DNA from: Desulfovibrio desulfuricans
GTDB taxonomy: Bacteria; Desulfobacterota; Desulfovibrionia; Desulfovibrionales; Desulfovibrionaceae
NCBI GenBank assembly: GCA_015062205.1
Contig: SUVB01000027.1
Coordinates: forward strand, 105,862-169,861
Length of the DNA stretch: 64,000 bases
Reading direction: 5' to 3'
Below are positions 46,224 to 56,346 of the stretch, piece by piece (the first letter of the stretch is position 1; each line of letters begins with the position of its first letter). The notes beneath the pieces were generated by a model that had not been told where the DNA came from, did not search any database, and saw only the letters and a list, made by a program, of their open reading frames with translations. The translations under genes and the position numbers were made by a program.

Positions 46224-47256
46224 TTTGCTGCTTCCTTTTCCATTCCTGATATTTCTTGTCGAAGGCGTCGACCTTCATGCCGAAGTCAAGTCCCATATCC
46301 AGAAGGACGCCCTTGATTTCATCCAGCGACTTGCGACCGAAATTCTTGGTTTTGAGCATCTCGGCCTCACTGCGCTGCACGAGCTCGCCCACCAGCGAGA
46401 TGTTGGCGCTGCGCAGGCAGTTGGTAGCGCGCACGGAAAGTTCAAGGTCGTCAATGCTCTTGAACAGATGTTCGTTGACTTCGCCGCCGTCGCCGCTGCC
46501 GTGACGCGCATCGCCGGATACCCGCTCGTCAAAATTGATGAAGACGGATATCTGATCCTTAATGATCTTCGCACTGTAGGCAATGGCGTCCTCGGGGGTG
46601 AGAGAGCCGTCGGTCCACACTTCCAGAAGCAGGCGATCGTAGTTGGTCATTTGACCGACGCGGGCCTGCTCCACGGCATAGGCAACCTTGCGCACGGGGG
46701 AGAAGCTGGAGTCCAGCTTGATAAGACCTATCTCATCGGCAAGGCCCTCGTGCATGTCGGCGGGCACATAGCCCTTGCCCATGCGGACCTCAAACTCCAT
46801 TTCCAGCACCACGTCCTCAGTGAGGGTGGCGATGTGCTGGTCCGGATTCAGCACTTCCACATGCTGGTTGGTCTCGATCTGCCCCGCATTCACCGGGCCC
46901 TTGTGGTCCACGCGCAGGGTCAGGCGCTGAGGCTCGTCGGTATCCATGCTCAGACGCACCTGCTTGATGTTCAGGATGACGTCCGTAATGTCTTCCAGCA
47001 CGCCGTGGACGGTGGTGAATTCATGTTGCACGCCGGCGATCTTCACGGAAACAAAGGCCGCCCCCTGCAGAGAGGACAACAGAACGCGACGCATGGCATT
47101 GCCGATGGTCGTGCCGTAGCCGCGTTCCAGCGGCTCGCAGATGAACTTGCCGTGCGTGCCGCTGGCGGTTTCCTCTTCGCGGAGTATCTGATCCGGCTTC
47201 ACAAGCTCGGACCAGTTGCGCGCATTGATAAGGCGTTCGCCCTGTTTTATAAGCAT
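46213..47256 (-). CDS. rpoA: RNA polymerase alpha subunit
   Basis: A 347-aa subunit that seeds core polymerase assembly and contacts activators. The N-terminal dimerisation domain has the conserved [21 protein letters not shown]. The C-terminal domain shows [25 protein letters not shown], which binds UP elements and activators. It follows rpsD by 12 bases, as in the alpha operon of most bacteria. Confidence 0.98.
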   Translation of the reverse strand: MLIKQGERLINARNWSELVKPDQILREEETASGTHGKFICEPLERGYGTTIGNAMRRVLLSSLQGAAFVSVKIAGVQHEFTTVHGVLEDITDVILNIKQVRLSMDTDEPQRLTLRVDHKGPVNAGQIETNQHVEVLNPDQHIATLTEDVVLEMEFEVRMGKGYVPADMHEGLADEIGLIKLDSSFSPVRKVAYAVEQARVGQMTNYDRLLLEVWTDGSLTPEDAIAYSAKIIKDQISVFINFDERVSGDARHGSGDGGEVNEHLFKSIDDLELSVRATNCLRSANISLVGELVQRSEAEMLKTKNFGRKSLDEIKGVLLDMGLDFGMKVDAFDKKYQEWKRKQQNEA

Positions 47257-47268
47257 GCGAACCCCCGG

Positions 47269-47895
47269 TTATTTCGAGTAAAGTTCGACGATCAGTTGCT
47301 CGTTGACGGGGAACTGGATGTCATCACGCTGCGGCAGGGCCTTCACAGTGCCCTTGAAGGCCGCGCCGTCGGCTTCAAGCCACGCGGGGCAGCCGCGGCG
47401 GGCAATGACTTCCTGGGCCTCGGCGAGCACCGGGATCTTGCGGTTCTTTTCGGGCACTTCGATGCTGTCCCCCACCTTGACCTGCAGGGAAGGGATATTC
47501 ACCTTGCGCCCGTTGAGGGTAAAGATGCCGTGGCGTACAAGCTGACGCGCCTGGTTGCGCGAATTGGCGAAACCGAGACGGTAGACCACATTGTCAAGGC
47601 GGCGCTCAAGAATGACAAGCAGGTTGGTGCCGGTGACGCCCTTTTGCATTTCGGCCTTCTCGAAGTACCCGTGGAACTGGCGTTCGAGAATGCCGTACGC
47701 GCGGCGGGTCTTCTGCTTTTCACGCAGCTGCACCGCATATTCGCTGACTTTCTTGCGGGCGCGGCCATGCTGGCCGGGGGCATAGGGGCGGCGGTCATAG
47801 GCGCATTTGTCGGTGAAGCAACGGTCTCCCTTCAGGAAGAGCTTGCACCCTTCGCGACGACACATGCGACACTTGGCTTCGGTATATTTGGCCAT
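47269..47895 (-). CDS. rpsD: Ribosomal protein uS4
   Basis: A 208-aa primary 16S rRNA-binding protein. The N-terminus holds four zinc-type cysteines ([19 protein letters not shown]), so this is the C+ form. The S4 RNA-binding domain ([20 protein letters not shown]) follows. In many bacteria uS4 represses the alpha operon; no such site was identified here. Confidence 0.98.
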   Translation of the reverse strand: MAKYTEAKCRMCRREGCKLFLKGDRCFTDKCAYDRRPYAPGQHGRARKKVSEYAVQLREKQKTRRAYGILERQFHGYFEKAEMQKGVTGTNLLVILERRLDNVVYRLGFANSRNQARQLVRHGIFTLNGRKVNIPSLQVKVGDSIEVPEKNRKIPVLAEAQEVIARRGCPAWLEADGAAFKGTVKALPQRDDIQFPVNEQLIVELYSK

Positions 47896-47932
47896 CGATT
47901 GTTCCTCTTACGGTTTGTGCGCGGCGCGCTGA

Positions 47933-48322
47933 CTAGACGCGGCGCCGCTTGGGCGGCCGGCAGCCGTTGTGCGGGATGGGCGTGACGTCGCGAATAAACG
48001 CCACCTTGAAGCCGATGGCCGAAATGGCGCGCATGGCGGCTTCGCGGCCGGAGCCGGGCCCCTTTACATAAATGCCCACGGTGCGCATGCCGTTGTCCTG
48101 AGCCTTGCGGGCAGCCGTTTCAGCGGCAACCTGCGCAGCAAAGGGGGTGGACTTGCGCGAACCCTTGAAGCCGCTCTGGCCCGAAGAGGCCCAGGAGACG
48201 GCATTGCCGCGCGTATCCGTAAAAGTAACAATCGTGTTGTTGAACGTAGCCAGAATATGGGCGATGCCCACGGGCACGTTCTTCTTTTCCTTTTTCTTGA
48301 CCACTTTCTTGGGTCTGGCCAT
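47933..48322 (-). CDS. rpsK: Ribosomal protein uS11
   Basis: A 129-aa platform protein of the 30S subunit. The signature [26 protein letters not shown] and the C-terminal [15 protein letters not shown] are intact. The start follows AGAGGT. A 123-base gap separates it from rpsM upstream, unusually long for this cluster, with a small GCAGCA/TGCTGC hairpin in it. Confidence 0.98.
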   Translation of the reverse strand: MARPKKVVKKKEKKNVPVGIAHILATFNNTIVTFTDTRGNAVSWASSGQSGFKGSRKSTPFAAQVAAETAARKAQDNGMRTVGIYVKGPGSGREAAMRAISAIGFKVAFIRDVTPIPHNGCRPPKRRRV

Positions 48323-48445
48323 GTCTAAACCTCTGGATGGAGCTTGTCAGATTTATGCTCCGCGCGCGGCGGAAAATCCGTTCGTCCTCACGGCAGCACG
48401 AATGCTGCGTCCGCTTTACAAACTGCGACAAGCGCAGCCGCACCA

Positions 48446-48814
48446 CTACTTCTTCTTGCCCACGGCCCCGCGGCGCGGCCCCTTGCGGGTGCGCGCGTTG
48501 GTATGGGTGCGCTGACCGCGCGCGGGCAACCCGCGACGGTGACGCAGCCCGCGGTAGCAGCCGATATCCATAAGGCGCTTGATGCTGCCGGATATTTCGC
48601 GACGGAGGTCGCCTTCCACCTTGTAGTTCTGCTCGAGCTCCTTGCGGATCTCGTTCACTTCGTCAGCAGAGAGGTCGTCGATATTACGCTCCCAGTTGAC
48701 GCCGGTGGTATCCAGAATTTTCAGAGCCGTGGAACGGCCGATGCCATAGATGTAGGTGAGCGCAATGTCCACCCTTTTGCCGCGAGGCAAATCAACACCT
48801 GCTATTCTCGCCAC
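48446..48814 (-). CDS. rpsM: Ribosomal protein uS13
   Basis: A 122-aa head protein of the 30S subunit contacting the P-site tRNA. The N-terminus is [20 protein letters not shown]; the basic tail has [20 protein letters not shown]. It begins 15 bases after rpmJ, the usual order. Confidence 0.98.
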   Translation of the reverse strand: MARIAGVDLPRGKRVDIALTYIYGIGRSTALKILDTTGVNWERNIDDLSADEVNEIRKELEQNYKVEGDLRREISGSIKRLMDIGCYRGLRHRRGLPARGQRTHTNARTRKGPRRGAVGKKK

Positions 48815-48829
48815 AATCAGTCTCCTGCC

Positions 48830-48943
48830 CTAGCCCTGGCGCTGCTTATGCCGGGGGTTTTCGCAGATAACTCGAAGCACTCCCTTGCGCCGGATAACCT
48901 TACACTTGGGGCATATTTTCTTGACGGAAGGCCGTACTTTCAT
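48830..48943 (-). CDS. rpmJ: Ribosomal protein bL36
   Basis: A 37-aa zinc-ribbon protein of the 50S subunit, read directly from the sequence: [19 protein letters not shown] onward, ending in NPRHKQRQG. The zinc ligands Cys-x2-Cys, Cys and His are all present, so this is the C+ form. A GGAGATGA ribosome site precedes the start. Confidence 0.97.
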
Positions 48944-49080
48944 AACTCATCTCCACTGATGAAACGCTTACGGTGACACCGGCATAACGTTTTCCGGCTT
49001 GCGGCTTCGCACCGAAAACGAGGGCCGCGGCCCTCACAGAGGGCGGGAACGGAAATCTTTATCCGGGTTCACATTTTCTG
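48944..49080 (-). promoter_or_regulatory. Structured gap between map and rpmJ; no infA
   Basis: Many bacteria have infA here, but no such frame exists in these 137 bases. Instead there is a perfect 16-base palindrome (49020-49035, GAGGGCCGCGGCCCTC), followed on the minus strand by a GTTTTC stretch, and a second hairpin formed by CGTTTTC and GAAAACG arms just beyond. It may attenuate transcription into the alpha operon. Confidence 0.45.
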
Positions 49081-49875
49081 TCAACCTTCAATTGTATGCC
49101 GGTTGAGACCGCGGTCCGACACGCTCAGGATGCGCGGCCCCTGCGGCGTAATGGCGACGCTGTGCTCAAAATGGGCGGCCCACTTGCCGTCACGGGTGAC
49201 GGCAGTCCACTGGTCGTCCAGAATGTCCACCTCGTATGTGCCCAGCGTGACCATCGGCTCAATGGCGATGACCATGCCGTGCTGCAGGGTCAGCCCGCGC
49301 ATGCCGGGCTTGAAGTTGGGCACTTCGGGCTTTTCATGCATCTTTGCGCCCACGCCGTGCCCCACAAAGCGCCGCACCACATTGAAGCCGGCGGCCTCGA
49401 CATATTCCTGCACCGCGGCGCCGATGGCATAGACGTCATTGCCGGCCCGCGCCTGCTCAATGCCGACGTACAGGCTTTCCTCCGTTACCCGCATGAGCCT
49501 GCGGACCTCGTCGCTCACCGTGCCCACCGGGTAGGTACGGGCGGCGTCGCCCACAAAGCCTTCAAACTCCACGCCCATATCCACGCTGACGATGTCCCCT
49601 TCCTCAAGCAGCCGCGCGGAAGGGAAACCGTGCACCACCTGCTCGTTGACCGAGCAGCACGTAGCGTAGGGGTAGCCGTAGTACCCCAGAAACGCCGGTT
49701 TGACCTTGTAATCGGCGCACATGTCGCGCGCCAACTCCTCAATGCGCATGGTGGAAAGGCCGGGTTTCACCATGTCGCCCACGGCATCCAGTATGTTGGC
49801 AACCATGCGGTTTGCTTCGCGCAGTCGGCCCACTTCCCTTTCATTTTTGATAAAGGCGCCGTGATATTTCTTCAT
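49081..49875 (-). CDS. map: Methionine aminopeptidase, type I
   Basis: Removes the N-terminal Met from new proteins. The 264-aa enzyme shows the five metal ligands in order: Asp in VDMGVEFEGFVGDAAR (two Asp), His in FVGHGVG, Glu in IAIEPMV and Glu in HFEHSVAIT. It lies 46 bases after secY, the normal position when adk is absent from the cluster. Confidence 0.97.
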   Translation of the reverse strand: MKKYHGAFIKNEREVGRLREANRMVANILDAVGDMVKPGLSTMRIEELARDMCADYKVKPAFLGYYGYPYATCCSVNEQVVHGFPSARLLEEGDIVSVDMGVEFEGFVGDAARTYPVGTVSDEVRRLMRVTEESLYVGIEQARAGNDVYAIGAAVQEYVEAAGFNVVRRFVGHGVGAKMHEKPEVPNFKPGMRGLTLQHGMVIAIEPMVTLGTYEVDILDDQWTAVTRDGKWAAHFEHSVAITPQGPRILSVSDRGLNRHTIEG

Positions 49876-49921
49876 GCTCTTGCCTCTTCCTCCTGGGACG
49901 CGGCCGTTGGCCGGTCGTGCC

Positions 49922-51235
49922 CTAGAGCCTGCCGCTCTTGCGCGCCTTGGCCATCAGCCCCTGATACTGGCTGGAAATCATGTGAGATTCCACCTGATTC
50001 ATGAAATCCATGGCCACGCCGACCAGAATCAGCAGACTGGTGCCGCCGAAGTAAAAGGGCACGTTGAAATTACTGATCAGCAGCATGGGCAGCAGGCAGA
50101 CAATGGAAATATAGGTGGCCCCCGAAAGGGTCAGCCGCGAGAGCACGGTATCCACGTATTCCTGCGTCTTCTCGCCGGGACGGATGCCGGGAATGAACCC
50201 GCCGTTCTTTTTCAGGTTCTCGGCCATGTCCTTGGGGTCAAAGATGATGGCCGTGTAGAAATAGCAGAAGAAGAACATCAGCGCCACATACAGCACATTG
50301 TAGGCCACGCCGTGGGGAGAGAAGAAATCCGCCGCCTGCTTCAGGTATATGTTGTTGGAGAACTGCCCGATAGTCGCCGGGAACAGCAGCAGGGACGAGG
50401 CGAAAATGGGCGGGATGACGCCGGCCGTGTTCAGCCGCAGCGGCAAATGGGAATTCTGACCGCCGTACATCTTGCGTCCGATCTGCCGCTTGGCGTAGCT
50501 GATGGGGATGCGCCGCTGCGCCCGCTCCACAAACACGATGGCCACGAGCACCGCCGCCATGAAGACCACGATGACCACGGCCATGAAGATGCTCATGTCG
50601 CCGGCCTGAATAAGCGCCAGGGACTGGATGATGCCGCGCGGGATGCCCACGACAATGCCGCAGAAAATGATCAGCGAGATGCCGTTGCCGATGCCGCGCT
50701 CGGTGATCTGCTCGCCCAGCCACATGACCAGCACGGAACCGGTGGTGAAGGTCACCATGGTCACCAGGCGGAACTGCCAGCCCGGCGCAAGCACAACCGG
50801 CGCGCCGCCGGGGCTCGTCATGTTCTCGAGGCCCACGGCGATGCCGAGGCCCTGCACAAGCGTAATCAGCACCGTGAGATAGCGCGTGTACTGGGTAATC
50901 TTGCGGCGGCCCGCCTGCCCTTCCTCTCTGGCCATGCGCTTGATGTCGGGGCTGACCACCTGCAAAAGCTGCATGATGATGCTGGCCGAAATGTAGGGCA
51001 TGACGCCCAGCGCGAATACCGAAACGTTGGACAGTCCGCCGCCGGAAAACATGTCAAAGAGATTGAACAGCGTGCCCGCCATGCTCTCGAAAAACGAGGC
51101 CAGCGCGGAGGCGTCCACGCCCGGAATGGGCACATGCACGCCGATACGGTAGCAGCACAAAATCAGGAAGGTCCAGCCGAGCCTTTTGCCCAGCGAGGCC
51201 TGTCCCGCCATGGTGTTTGCCGATCCTACTGCCAT
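49922..51235 (-). CDS. secY: Protein translocase subunit SecY
   Basis: The 437-aa channel protein of the SecYEG translocon, with ten membrane helices. Landmarks are CYRIGVHVPIPGVD near the N-terminus, the plug region (FDMFSGGGLSNVSVFALGVMPYI), and the cytoplasmic loops QRRIPISYAKRQ and GFIPGIRPGEKTQEY that contact SecA and the ribosome. ATG at 51235 restores the family N-terminus; the frame extends 17 codons further. secA is divergent from the other end of the cluster. Confidence 0.97.
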   Translation of the reverse strand: MAVGSANTMAGQASLGKRLGWTFLILCCYRIGVHVPIPGVDASALASFFESMAGTLFNLFDMFSGGGLSNVSVFALGVMPYISASIIMQLLQVVSPDIKRMAREEGQAGRRKITQYTRYLTVLITLVQGLGIAVGLENMTSPGGAPVVLAPGWQFRLVTMVTFTTGSVLVMWLGEQITERGIGNGISLIIFCGIVVGIPRGIIQSLALIQAGDMSIFMAVVIVVFMAAVLVAIVFVERAQRRIPISYAKRQIGRKMYGGQNSHLPLRLNTAGVIPPIFASSLLLFPATIGQFSNNIYLKQAADFFSPHGVAYNVLYVALMFFFCYFYTAIIFDPKDMAENLKKNGGFIPGIRPGEKTQEYVDTVLSRLTLSGATYISIVCLLPMLLISNFNVPFYFGGTSLLILVGVAMDFMNQVESHMISSQYQGLMAKARKSGRL

Positions 51236-51391
51236 GAGACACTCGTTGCGTTTGCGCGCCCGCGGCATTGCAGGAAAAACGGACATTCCCCGCGCCGCCG
51301 ACGCCGTATGTGCGCAACGTCATTGCCCGCCCGCAGGGGGAAAGCAATGACGCCGTTGAAAATCATGGGGCCGCAAACGCGACCCCAGATA
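51236..51391 (-). promoter_or_regulatory. Structured intercistronic region between rplO and secY
   Basis: A gap of 156 bases. Perfect nine-base arms CGTCATTGC (51318-51326) and GCAATGACG (51344-51352) can form a hairpin, and a TGGGG/CCCCA pair lies nearer the rplO stop. A secY-specific attenuator or promoter could be here; none is certain. Confidence 0.4.
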
Positions 51392-51856
51392 TTATTCTGC
51401 CGTGGGAACAGCTTCCAGTTCGTTGACGGAGCCGCCTGCCTGGCGAATCTTTTCCGCGGCGGCCCGGCTGAACTTGTGCGCCTCCACTGTCAGCGCGCCC
51501 TTGACGTCGCCGCGGGAAAGCACCTTCACGGGCGCGCCCATGCGGGCGAGCCCGCGGGCATAGATATCATCCAGCGTGATGGCGGTTTTCCCTTCAAAGG
51601 CGGCCTGCAGCACGTCCAGATTGATCACGTCGTAGGTGATCTTGAAGGGATAGTTTTTGAATCCGTGCTTGGGCAAGCGACGCTGCAGAGGCATCTGACC
51701 GCCCTCAAAGCCGGGGCGGACGCCGCCTCCCGAACGGGCGTTCTGGCCCTTGTGGCCCTTGCCCGCCGTGCAGCCCAGACCGGAACCCGCGCCGCGGCCC
51801 ACACGACGGCGGGTCTTGCGCTCTTCCGGGAAAGGAAACAGATTGTGCAGTTGCAT
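51392..51856 (-). CDS. rplO: Ribosomal protein uL15
   Basis: A 154-aa protein central to late 50S assembly. The glycine-rich N-terminal part (RRRVGRGAGSGLGCTAGKGHKGQ) and the globular end (AGGSVNELEAVP) are standard. The start at 51856 follows AAGGAT. It begins 17 bases after rpmD. Confidence 0.97.
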   Translation of the reverse strand: MQLHNLFPFPEERKTRRRVGRGAGSGLGCTAGKGHKGQNARSGGGVRPGFEGGQMPLQRRLPKHGFKNYPFKITYDVINLDVLQAAFEGKTAITLDDIYARGLARMGAPVKVLSRGDVKGALTVEAHKFSRAAAEKIRQAGGSVNELEAVPTAE

Positions 51857-51873
51857 GGTATATCCTTCGGCCG

Positions 51874-52050
51874 TTATTCGACAACGGCGACCATATGCGG
51901 AACTTTGGCGATTATGCCCCGAATGGAGGGGGTGTCCTTGAACGTCTTGACCATCTCGCGGCGCTTGAGGCCAAGGGAGTCCAGCAGCCTGCGCTGCGCA
52001 GGCGTGGCGCCGATGCGCGAACGCACGAGTTTTACCTTGATTTCTGCCAT
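51874..52050 (-). CDS. rpmD: Ribosomal protein uL30
   Basis: A 58-aa protein read directly from the sequence: MAEIKVKLVRSRIGATPAQ onward, ending in IIAKVPHMVAVVE. Full length for the bacterial family. GAGGAAG precedes the start, overlapping the last codons of rpsE, two bases upstream. Confidence 0.97.
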   Translation of the reverse strand: MAEIKVKLVRSRIGATPAQRRLLDSLGLKRREMVKTFKDTPSIRGIIAKVPHMVAVVE

Positions 52051-52052
52051 GA

Positions 52053-52565
52053 CTACTTCCTCGGGGCTTCCAGCTTCTTGCCGCGCAGGGCCGACACGTC
52101 ATCGGCGCTGCGCAGGGAAACAAGGCCCTGCATGGTGGCGCGAAGCACGTTATGAGGATTGTTGGTGCCGATGGCCTTGGCGAGCACGTCGCGCACGCCC
52201 ACAGCTTCCATGACGGCGCGCACGGCGCCGCCGGCGATGATGCCGGTGCCTTCGGAGGCAGGCTTGAGCATGACGCGCCCCGCGCCGAAGCGGCCAAGCA
52301 CTTCATAAGGCAGCGTCCCTTCGACCAGAGGCACCTGCACGCGATTCTTGCGGGCGCGCTCGGTGGCCTTGCGCAGGGCTTCCGGCACTTCCTGGGCCTT
52401 ACCCAGACCGAAGCCCACGCCGCCCTTGCCGTCGCCCACCACAACGAGGGCGCTGAAGCTGAAACGGCGGCCGCCTTTGACGACCTTGGCCACGCGGTTG
52501 AGGGAAACGATCTTTTCGATTTCGCCCAACTCGTTCTGCTGTGTTTCCGTATTTTCCTGACGCAT
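52053..52565 (-). CDS. rpsE: Ribosomal protein uS5
   Basis: A 170-aa 30S protein important for decoding accuracy. The double-stranded-RNA-binding-like part ([21 protein letters not shown]) and the second domain ([22 protein letters not shown]) are intact. One base separates it from rplR. Confidence 0.98.
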   Translation of the reverse strand: MRQENTETQQNELGEIEKIVSLNRVAKVVKGGRRFSFSALVVVGDGKGGVGFGLGKAQEVPEALRKATERARKNRVQVPLVEGTLPYEVLGRFGAGRVMLKPASEGTGIIAGGAVRAVMEAVGVRDVLAKAIGTNNPHNVLRATMQGLVSLRSADDVSALRGKKLEAPRK

Positions 52566-52566
52566 A

Positions 52567-52926
52567 TTAGAACTCCAGGCCGCCTTCGCGGGCGCCGTCG
52601 GCTACGGCCTTGACGCGACCGTGATAAAGATACCCGTTACGATCAAACACCACGCGGGTGATGTTCTTTTCCTTGGCCATCCGGGCAATTTCCTTGCCCA
52701 CGAGTTCGGCGCCGCTCTTGTTGCCGTGCAGGCCTGGTTCGGTTTTGGCAAGCGTAAGGGTCGAAGTGGCGGCCAGGGTCACGCCGTCCAGATCATCGAT
52801 GACCTGGGCATAAATGTGCGTGTTGGACCGGTATACCACGAGGCGCGGACGTTCCGCGGAACCGTTGACCTTCTTGCGGATGCGAACCTTGCGGCGCTGG
52901 CGGGATTCGTTCTTGCTGTATTTCAT
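52567..52926 (-). CDS. rplR: Ribosomal protein uL18
   Basis: A 119-aa 5S-rRNA-binding protein. The basic N-terminus ([21 protein letters not shown]) precedes the typical [13 protein letters not shown] and the [20 protein letters not shown] end. Gap of 11 bases to rplF upstream. Confidence 0.98.
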   Translation of the reverse strand: MKYSKNESRQRRKVRIRKKVNGSAERPRLVVYRSNTHIYAQVIDDLDGVTLAATSTLTLAKTEPGLHGNKSGAELVGKEIARMAKEKNITRVVFDRNGYLYHGRVKAVADGAREGGLEF

Positions 52927-52937
52927 GACGCGCTCCC

Positions 52938-53477
52938 CTACTTCTTGCCGCCGGACTTGCCGACCTTGCGGCGGATCGTCTCGGTCACGTACTTGATGCC
53001 CTTGCCCTTGTACGGTTCGGGCATGCGGATGCGGCGAATTCTGGCGGCCATTTCACCCACCAGTTCCTTGTCAATGCCGGAGAGGGTCAGCACCTGGCCG
53101 TCCACAGCGGCCTTGACGCCGTCGGGCAGCTCCACGAGCACAGGGTGGGAAAACCCCACGTTGAGCTCAATCATATTGCCCTTCACCGCCACGCGGTAAC
53201 CGACGCCGATGACTTCCAGCCCCTTGGAGAAGCCCTTGGTCACGCCCTCAATGCAATTGGCAAGCAGCGTGCGGCGCAGGCCGTGCTGCGAACGGCTCTG
53301 GCGGGTTTCCTCCAGACGGGTCAGCGTCACGTGGCCGTCGGCCAGTTCATACTTGAGCAGGGAGCAGACAGGGGTGCTCAGCGAGCCCTTGGGGCCTTTC
53401 ACTTCCACAACATCCGCTCCGATCTTGACTTCAACGCCGTTCGGAACGGGAATGGGCAGTCTACCTATTCTCGACAT
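52938..53477 (-). CDS. rplF: Ribosomal protein uL6
   Basis: A 179-aa 50S protein near the sarcin-ricin loop. It begins [18 protein letters not shown]; the C-terminal RNA-binding signature [18 protein letters not shown] is intact. Ten bases separate it from rpsH. Confidence 0.98.
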   Translation of the reverse strand: MSRIGRLPIPVPNGVEVKIGADVVEVKGPKGSLSTPVCSLLKYELADGHVTLTRLEETRQSRSQHGLRRTLLANCIEGVTKGFSKGLEVIGVGYRVAVKGNMIELNVGFSHPVLVELPDGVKAAVDGQVLTLSGIDKELVGEMAARIRRIRMPEPYKGKGIKYVTETIRRKVGKSGGKK

Positions 53478-53487
53478 GGTGCACCGC

Positions 53488-53868
53488 CTACCAGATTTCG
53501 CACAAGAGTTCGCCGCCCACCTTCTTCTCCTGGGCGGTCATGCCGTCCAGCACGCCGCTGGACGTGGACAAAATGCAGATGCCGAGGCCGTTCTGCACCC
53601 TGGGGATATTGTGCGCGCCCACATACACCCGGCGACCGGGCGTGCTCACGCGCTTCAGCCCGGAAATGACGGGCTTGCCCTTCTGGTACTTGAGGGTAAT
53701 GGTGATCGTGCTGTCGGCCACGGCCACGTCTTCGACGTAACCTTCCTGCTTGAGGATGGCGGCAAGCGATTCCTTCATCTTCGAGCGCGGCACATTCACT
53801 TCCTTGTGCAGGGCCAAATGTGCGTTGCGGATGCGGGTAAGCATGTCCGCAATGGGATCTGTCAACAT
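53488..53868 (-). CDS. rpsH: Ribosomal protein uS8
   Basis: A 126-aa 16S-binding protein (MLTDPIADMLTRIRNAHLA; C-terminal STSSGVLDGMTAQEKKVGGE). In Escherichia coli uS8 represses the spc operon by binding its mRNA. Here an unusual 102-base hairpin-rich gap lies directly upstream. Confidence 0.98.
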   Translation of the reverse strand: MLTDPIADMLTRIRNAHLALHKEVNVPRSKMKESLAAILKQEGYVEDVAVADSTITITLKYQKGKPVISGLKRVSTPGRRVYVGAHNIPRVQNGLGICILSTSSGVLDGMTAQEKKVGGELLCEIW

Positions 53869-53970
53869 CGAATGCTCCTGAGAGGTTGGGGCGGGGTTGG
53901 CGGCCCCATGCCGCCACTTCCCGCAGACGCGCGCGGCGTCTGCCGGGCGCTTGCCTGCGCCCGGAAAAAT
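53869..53970 (-). promoter_or_regulatory. Hairpin-rich gap between rpsN and rpsH
   Basis: Two adjacent perfect eight-base stems are seen: 53923-53930 with 53936-53943, and 53943-53950 with 53957-53964. A third (GGCGGC/GCCGCC) lies closer to rpsH. Most gaps in this cluster are under 15 bases, so 102 structured bases stand out. Confidence 0.5.
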
Positions 53971-54156
53971 TTACCAACTGGATTTGCGCACGCCGGGCAA
54001 CTCGCCGCGCAGGGCCATATTGCGGAAGCAGATGCGGCAAATGCCGAACTGCCGCAGAAAAGCCCGGGGACGACCGCACAGGGGGCAGCGATTATAGGCG
54101 CGGGCGCTGAACTTGGGCTTGCGCTTGGCCTTGACTTCCAGTGAGGTACGGGACAT
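53971..54156 (-). CDS. rpsN: Ribosomal protein uS14, zinc-binding type
   Basis: A 61-aa short-form uS14 with four zinc ligands, CPLC and CRIC ([20 protein letters not shown]). The start at 54156 gives [20 protein letters not shown]. The zinc form indicates zinc-replete use; no zinc-free paralogue is in the window. Confidence 0.97.
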   Translation of the reverse strand: MSRTSLEVKAKRKPKFSARAYNRCPLCGRPRAFLRQFGICRICFRNMALRGELPGVRKSSW

Positions 54157-54166
54157 GGCAAAACTC

Positions 54167-54706
54167 CTACTTGCGGAACGGCATACCCAGCCGGTCAAGA
54201 AGGAATTTGCCTTCCTTGTCCGTGGTCGCCGAGGTGACGATGGTGATGTTCATGCCCTTGGGATTTTCCACACGGTCGATCTCGAGTTCGGGAAAGATCG
54301 TGTGTTCCTTGATGCCCAGGGTAAAGTTGCCGCGCCCGTCGAAGCCGCGGTCAGGAATGCCGCGGAAGTCACGCACACGGGGCAGGGCAAAGTTCATGAG
54401 CTTGTCCAGGAAGTCCCACATGCGGTCCTTGCGCAGGGTGACGCGCACGCCGATGGGCATACCCTCGCGCACCTTGAACGCGGCGATGGACTTCTTGGCG
54501 CGCGTCACCACAGCCTTCTGACCGGCGATGGCGGTAAGCTCCGCCACGGCCTCTTCCATCAGCTTGTTGTTCTGGCTGGCGGCGCCAAGGCCGATGTTCA
54601 GAGAGACCTTCTCGATTCCGGGCAGTTGCATGGACGAGGAGTAGCTGAACTCCTTTTGCAGCACCGGAACCACTTTCTCTCTATATATCTTTTCAAGGCG
54701 TGTCAT
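54167..54706 (-). CDS. rplE: Ribosomal protein uL5
   Basis: A 179-aa 5S-rRNA-binding protein of the central protuberance. Conserved segments are [16 protein letters not shown], the [20 protein letters not shown] loop and the [20 protein letters not shown] motif. Confidence 0.98.
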   Translation of the reverse strand: MTRLEKIYREKVVPVLQKEFSYSSSMQLPGIEKVSLNIGLGAASQNNKLMEEAVAELTAIAGQKAVVTRAKKSIAAFKVREGMPIGVRVTLRKDRMWDFLDKLMNFALPRVRDFRGIPDRGFDGRGNFTLGIKEHTIFPELEIDRVENPKGMNITIVTSATTDKEGKFLLDRLGMPFRK

Positions 54707-54715
54707 CGTTTCACC

Positions 54716-55048
54716 TTATTCCATGACTTCGTTGCACTTTTTGCAGAAGCGCACTTTCTTTTCCTTGCCCTCGGACTCAATGGTCCTGTAGCCGACGCGC
54801 GTGGCCTTGCCGCAGGCGGAGCAGACGACCATCACATTGGAGACATGGATGGGCATCTCCTTCTCCACGATGCCGCCAGGCTGCTGGGCATAGGGGTTGG
54901 GGCGCATGTGGCGCTTGACCATGTTGGCCTTTTCCACCAGCACGCGATCCTTCTTACGAAGGATTTTCAGCACCTTGCCGATCTTGCCCGCGTCTTTGCC
55001 GGCGATCACCATTACCTTGTCGTCCTTGCGGATGCGAGTGTTTTTCAT
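54716..55048 (-). CDS. rplX: Ribosomal protein uL24
   Basis: A 110-aa assembly initiator. The KOW motif ([20 protein letters not shown]) is at the N-terminus. The C-terminal part carries two CxxC pairs (CSAC and CKKC), suggesting a zinc site found in some lineages. Confidence 0.97.
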   Translation of the reverse strand: MKNTRIRKDDKVMVIAGKDAGKIGKVLKILRKKDRVLVEKANMVKRHMRPNPYAQQPGGIVEKEMPIHVSNVMVVCSACGKATRVGYRTIESEGKEKKVRFCKKCNEVME

Positions 55049-55057
55049 GACGATCTC

Positions 55058-55426
55058 CTACAGCACTTCCGGGGCCAGCGAAATGATTTTCATGAAGTTC
55101 TGGGCGCGCAGTTCACGGGCCACGGGGCCGAAAATGCGCGTGCCCACGGGTTCGCCCTGGTTGGAGAGCAGCACGGCGGCATTGCCGTCAAACTTGATGT
55201 AGCTGCCGTCCATGCGACGCACTTCCTTGGCGGTGCGCACGATGACGGCCTTCATCACGTCGCCCTTCTTCACCTTGCTGTGCGGAATGGCCTCCTTGAC
55301 GGAAACCATGATGATGTCGCCCACAGAGGCGTAACGGCGGTGGGAACCGCCCAGCACCTTGATGCAGGCAACCTTTTTGGCGCCGGAATTGTCGGCAACC
55401 TGAAGTGTGGATTCAACCTGTATCAT
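55058..55426 (-). CDS. rplN: Ribosomal protein uL14
   Basis: A 122-aa protein at the subunit interface. It begins [19 protein letters not shown] and contains the signature [20 protein letters not shown]. Standard length. Confidence 0.98.
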   Translation of the reverse strand: MIQVESTLQVADNSGAKKVACIKVLGGSHRRYASVGDIIMVSVKEAIPHSKVKKGDVMKAVIVRTAKEVRRMDGSYIKFDGNAAVLLSNQGEPVGTRIFGPVARELRAQNFMKIISLAPEVL

Positions 55427-55435
55427 GGCTCTACC

Positions 55436-55699
55436 CTACACGGCTTTTTCAATGATGGAGACCAGATGCCAACGCTTGTTGCGCGACAGCGGGCGGTACT
55501 CCACAATTTTGACCTTGTCGCCCATACCGCACTCGTTCATGGGATCATGAGCCGTGAACTTCTTGCGGCGCCTCACGTACTTCTTGAGCAGAGGATGCTT
55601 GACCAGGGTTTCGACGCGCACGACGATGGTCTTATCGTTCTTGTCGCTCACCACGATGCCGGTCAGCATTCTGCCCTTGCGTTCTTCCAGAGCTTGCAT
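55436..55699 (-). CDS. rpsQ: Ribosomal protein uS17
   Basis: An 87-aa primary 16S-binding protein. The OB-fold signature is [18 protein letters not shown]. It is nine bases ahead of rplN and two bases after rpmC. Confidence 0.98.
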   Translation of the reverse strand: MQALEERKGRMLTGIVVSDKNDKTIVVRVETLVKHPLLKKYVRRRKKFTAHDPMNECGMGDKVKIVEYRPLSRNKRWHLVSIIEKAV

Positions 55700-55701
55700 G
55701 T

Positions 55702-55932
55702 TCAGGCCCTCTGTTCCTTTTCATTCAGTATGGTCGAGATGCGCGCCACCTGCTTCCGCATGGCTTTCAGCTCGGAGGTTTTCTCAAGCTGGGCGGCGGC
55801 ATGCTTGAAGCGGGCCTGCATCAGTTCCTCGCGCTGCTCGGCAAGAGCCTTGCTCAGATCCTCGGCGCTCATGGCGCGCAGATCCTTGGCCGTGGGCCGG
55901 GCGGCGGTTTCGGTCTTTTTCTTGGCGGCCAT
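55702..55932 (-). CDS. rpmC: Ribosomal protein uL29
   Basis: A 76-aa helical protein near the polypeptide exit. The core ([20 protein letters not shown]) is preceded by a 14-residue basic extension. Its start lies immediately after the rplP stop with no gap. Confidence 0.96.
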   Translation of the reverse strand: MAAKKKTETAARPTAKDLRAMSAEDLSKALAEQREELMQARFKHAAAQLEKTSELKAMRKQVARISTILNEKEQRA

Positions 55933-56346
55933 TTAGAAGCCCTCCCTCACCACGATTATGGTCTTCACGGGCAGCTTGTGCGCGGCGCGGGTGAGCGCCT
56001 CGCGGGCGAGGTCAAGGCTCACGCCCTTGATTTCATACAGCACGCGGCCCGGCTTCACCGGAGCGCACCAGCCCACGGGCGCGCCCTTGCCGGAACCCTG
56101 ACGGGTTTCCAGAGGCTTCGCCGTCACGGGACGGTCGGGGAACACGCGGATCCAGACCTTGCCGCCGCGCTTGATATGACGCATCATGGCGATACGGGCG
56201 GCCTCAATCTGCTGGCTGGAGAGTTGCCCATGCTGCACGGCCTTGAGCCCGATGTCGCCGAACGCTATGGAAGCGCCGCGGGTGGCCATGCCGCGCAGGC
56301 GGCCTTTCTGCCACTTGCGGAATTTAACTTTCTTGGGCGCGAGCAT
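55933..56346 (-). CDS. rplP: Ribosomal protein uL16
   Basis: A 137-aa protein at the 50S A-site. It begins [19 protein letters not shown]; the conserved RIFPD-type segment reads [20 protein letters not shown]. The start overlaps the rpsC stop by one base (TAATG). Confidence 0.98.
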   Translation of the reverse strand: MLAPKKVKFRKWQKGRLRGMATRGASIAFGDIGLKAVQHGQLSSQQIEAARIAMMRHIKRGGKVWIRVFPDRPVTAKPLETRQGSGKGAPVGWCAPVKPGRVLYEIKGVSLDLAREALTRAAHKLPVKTIIVVREGF

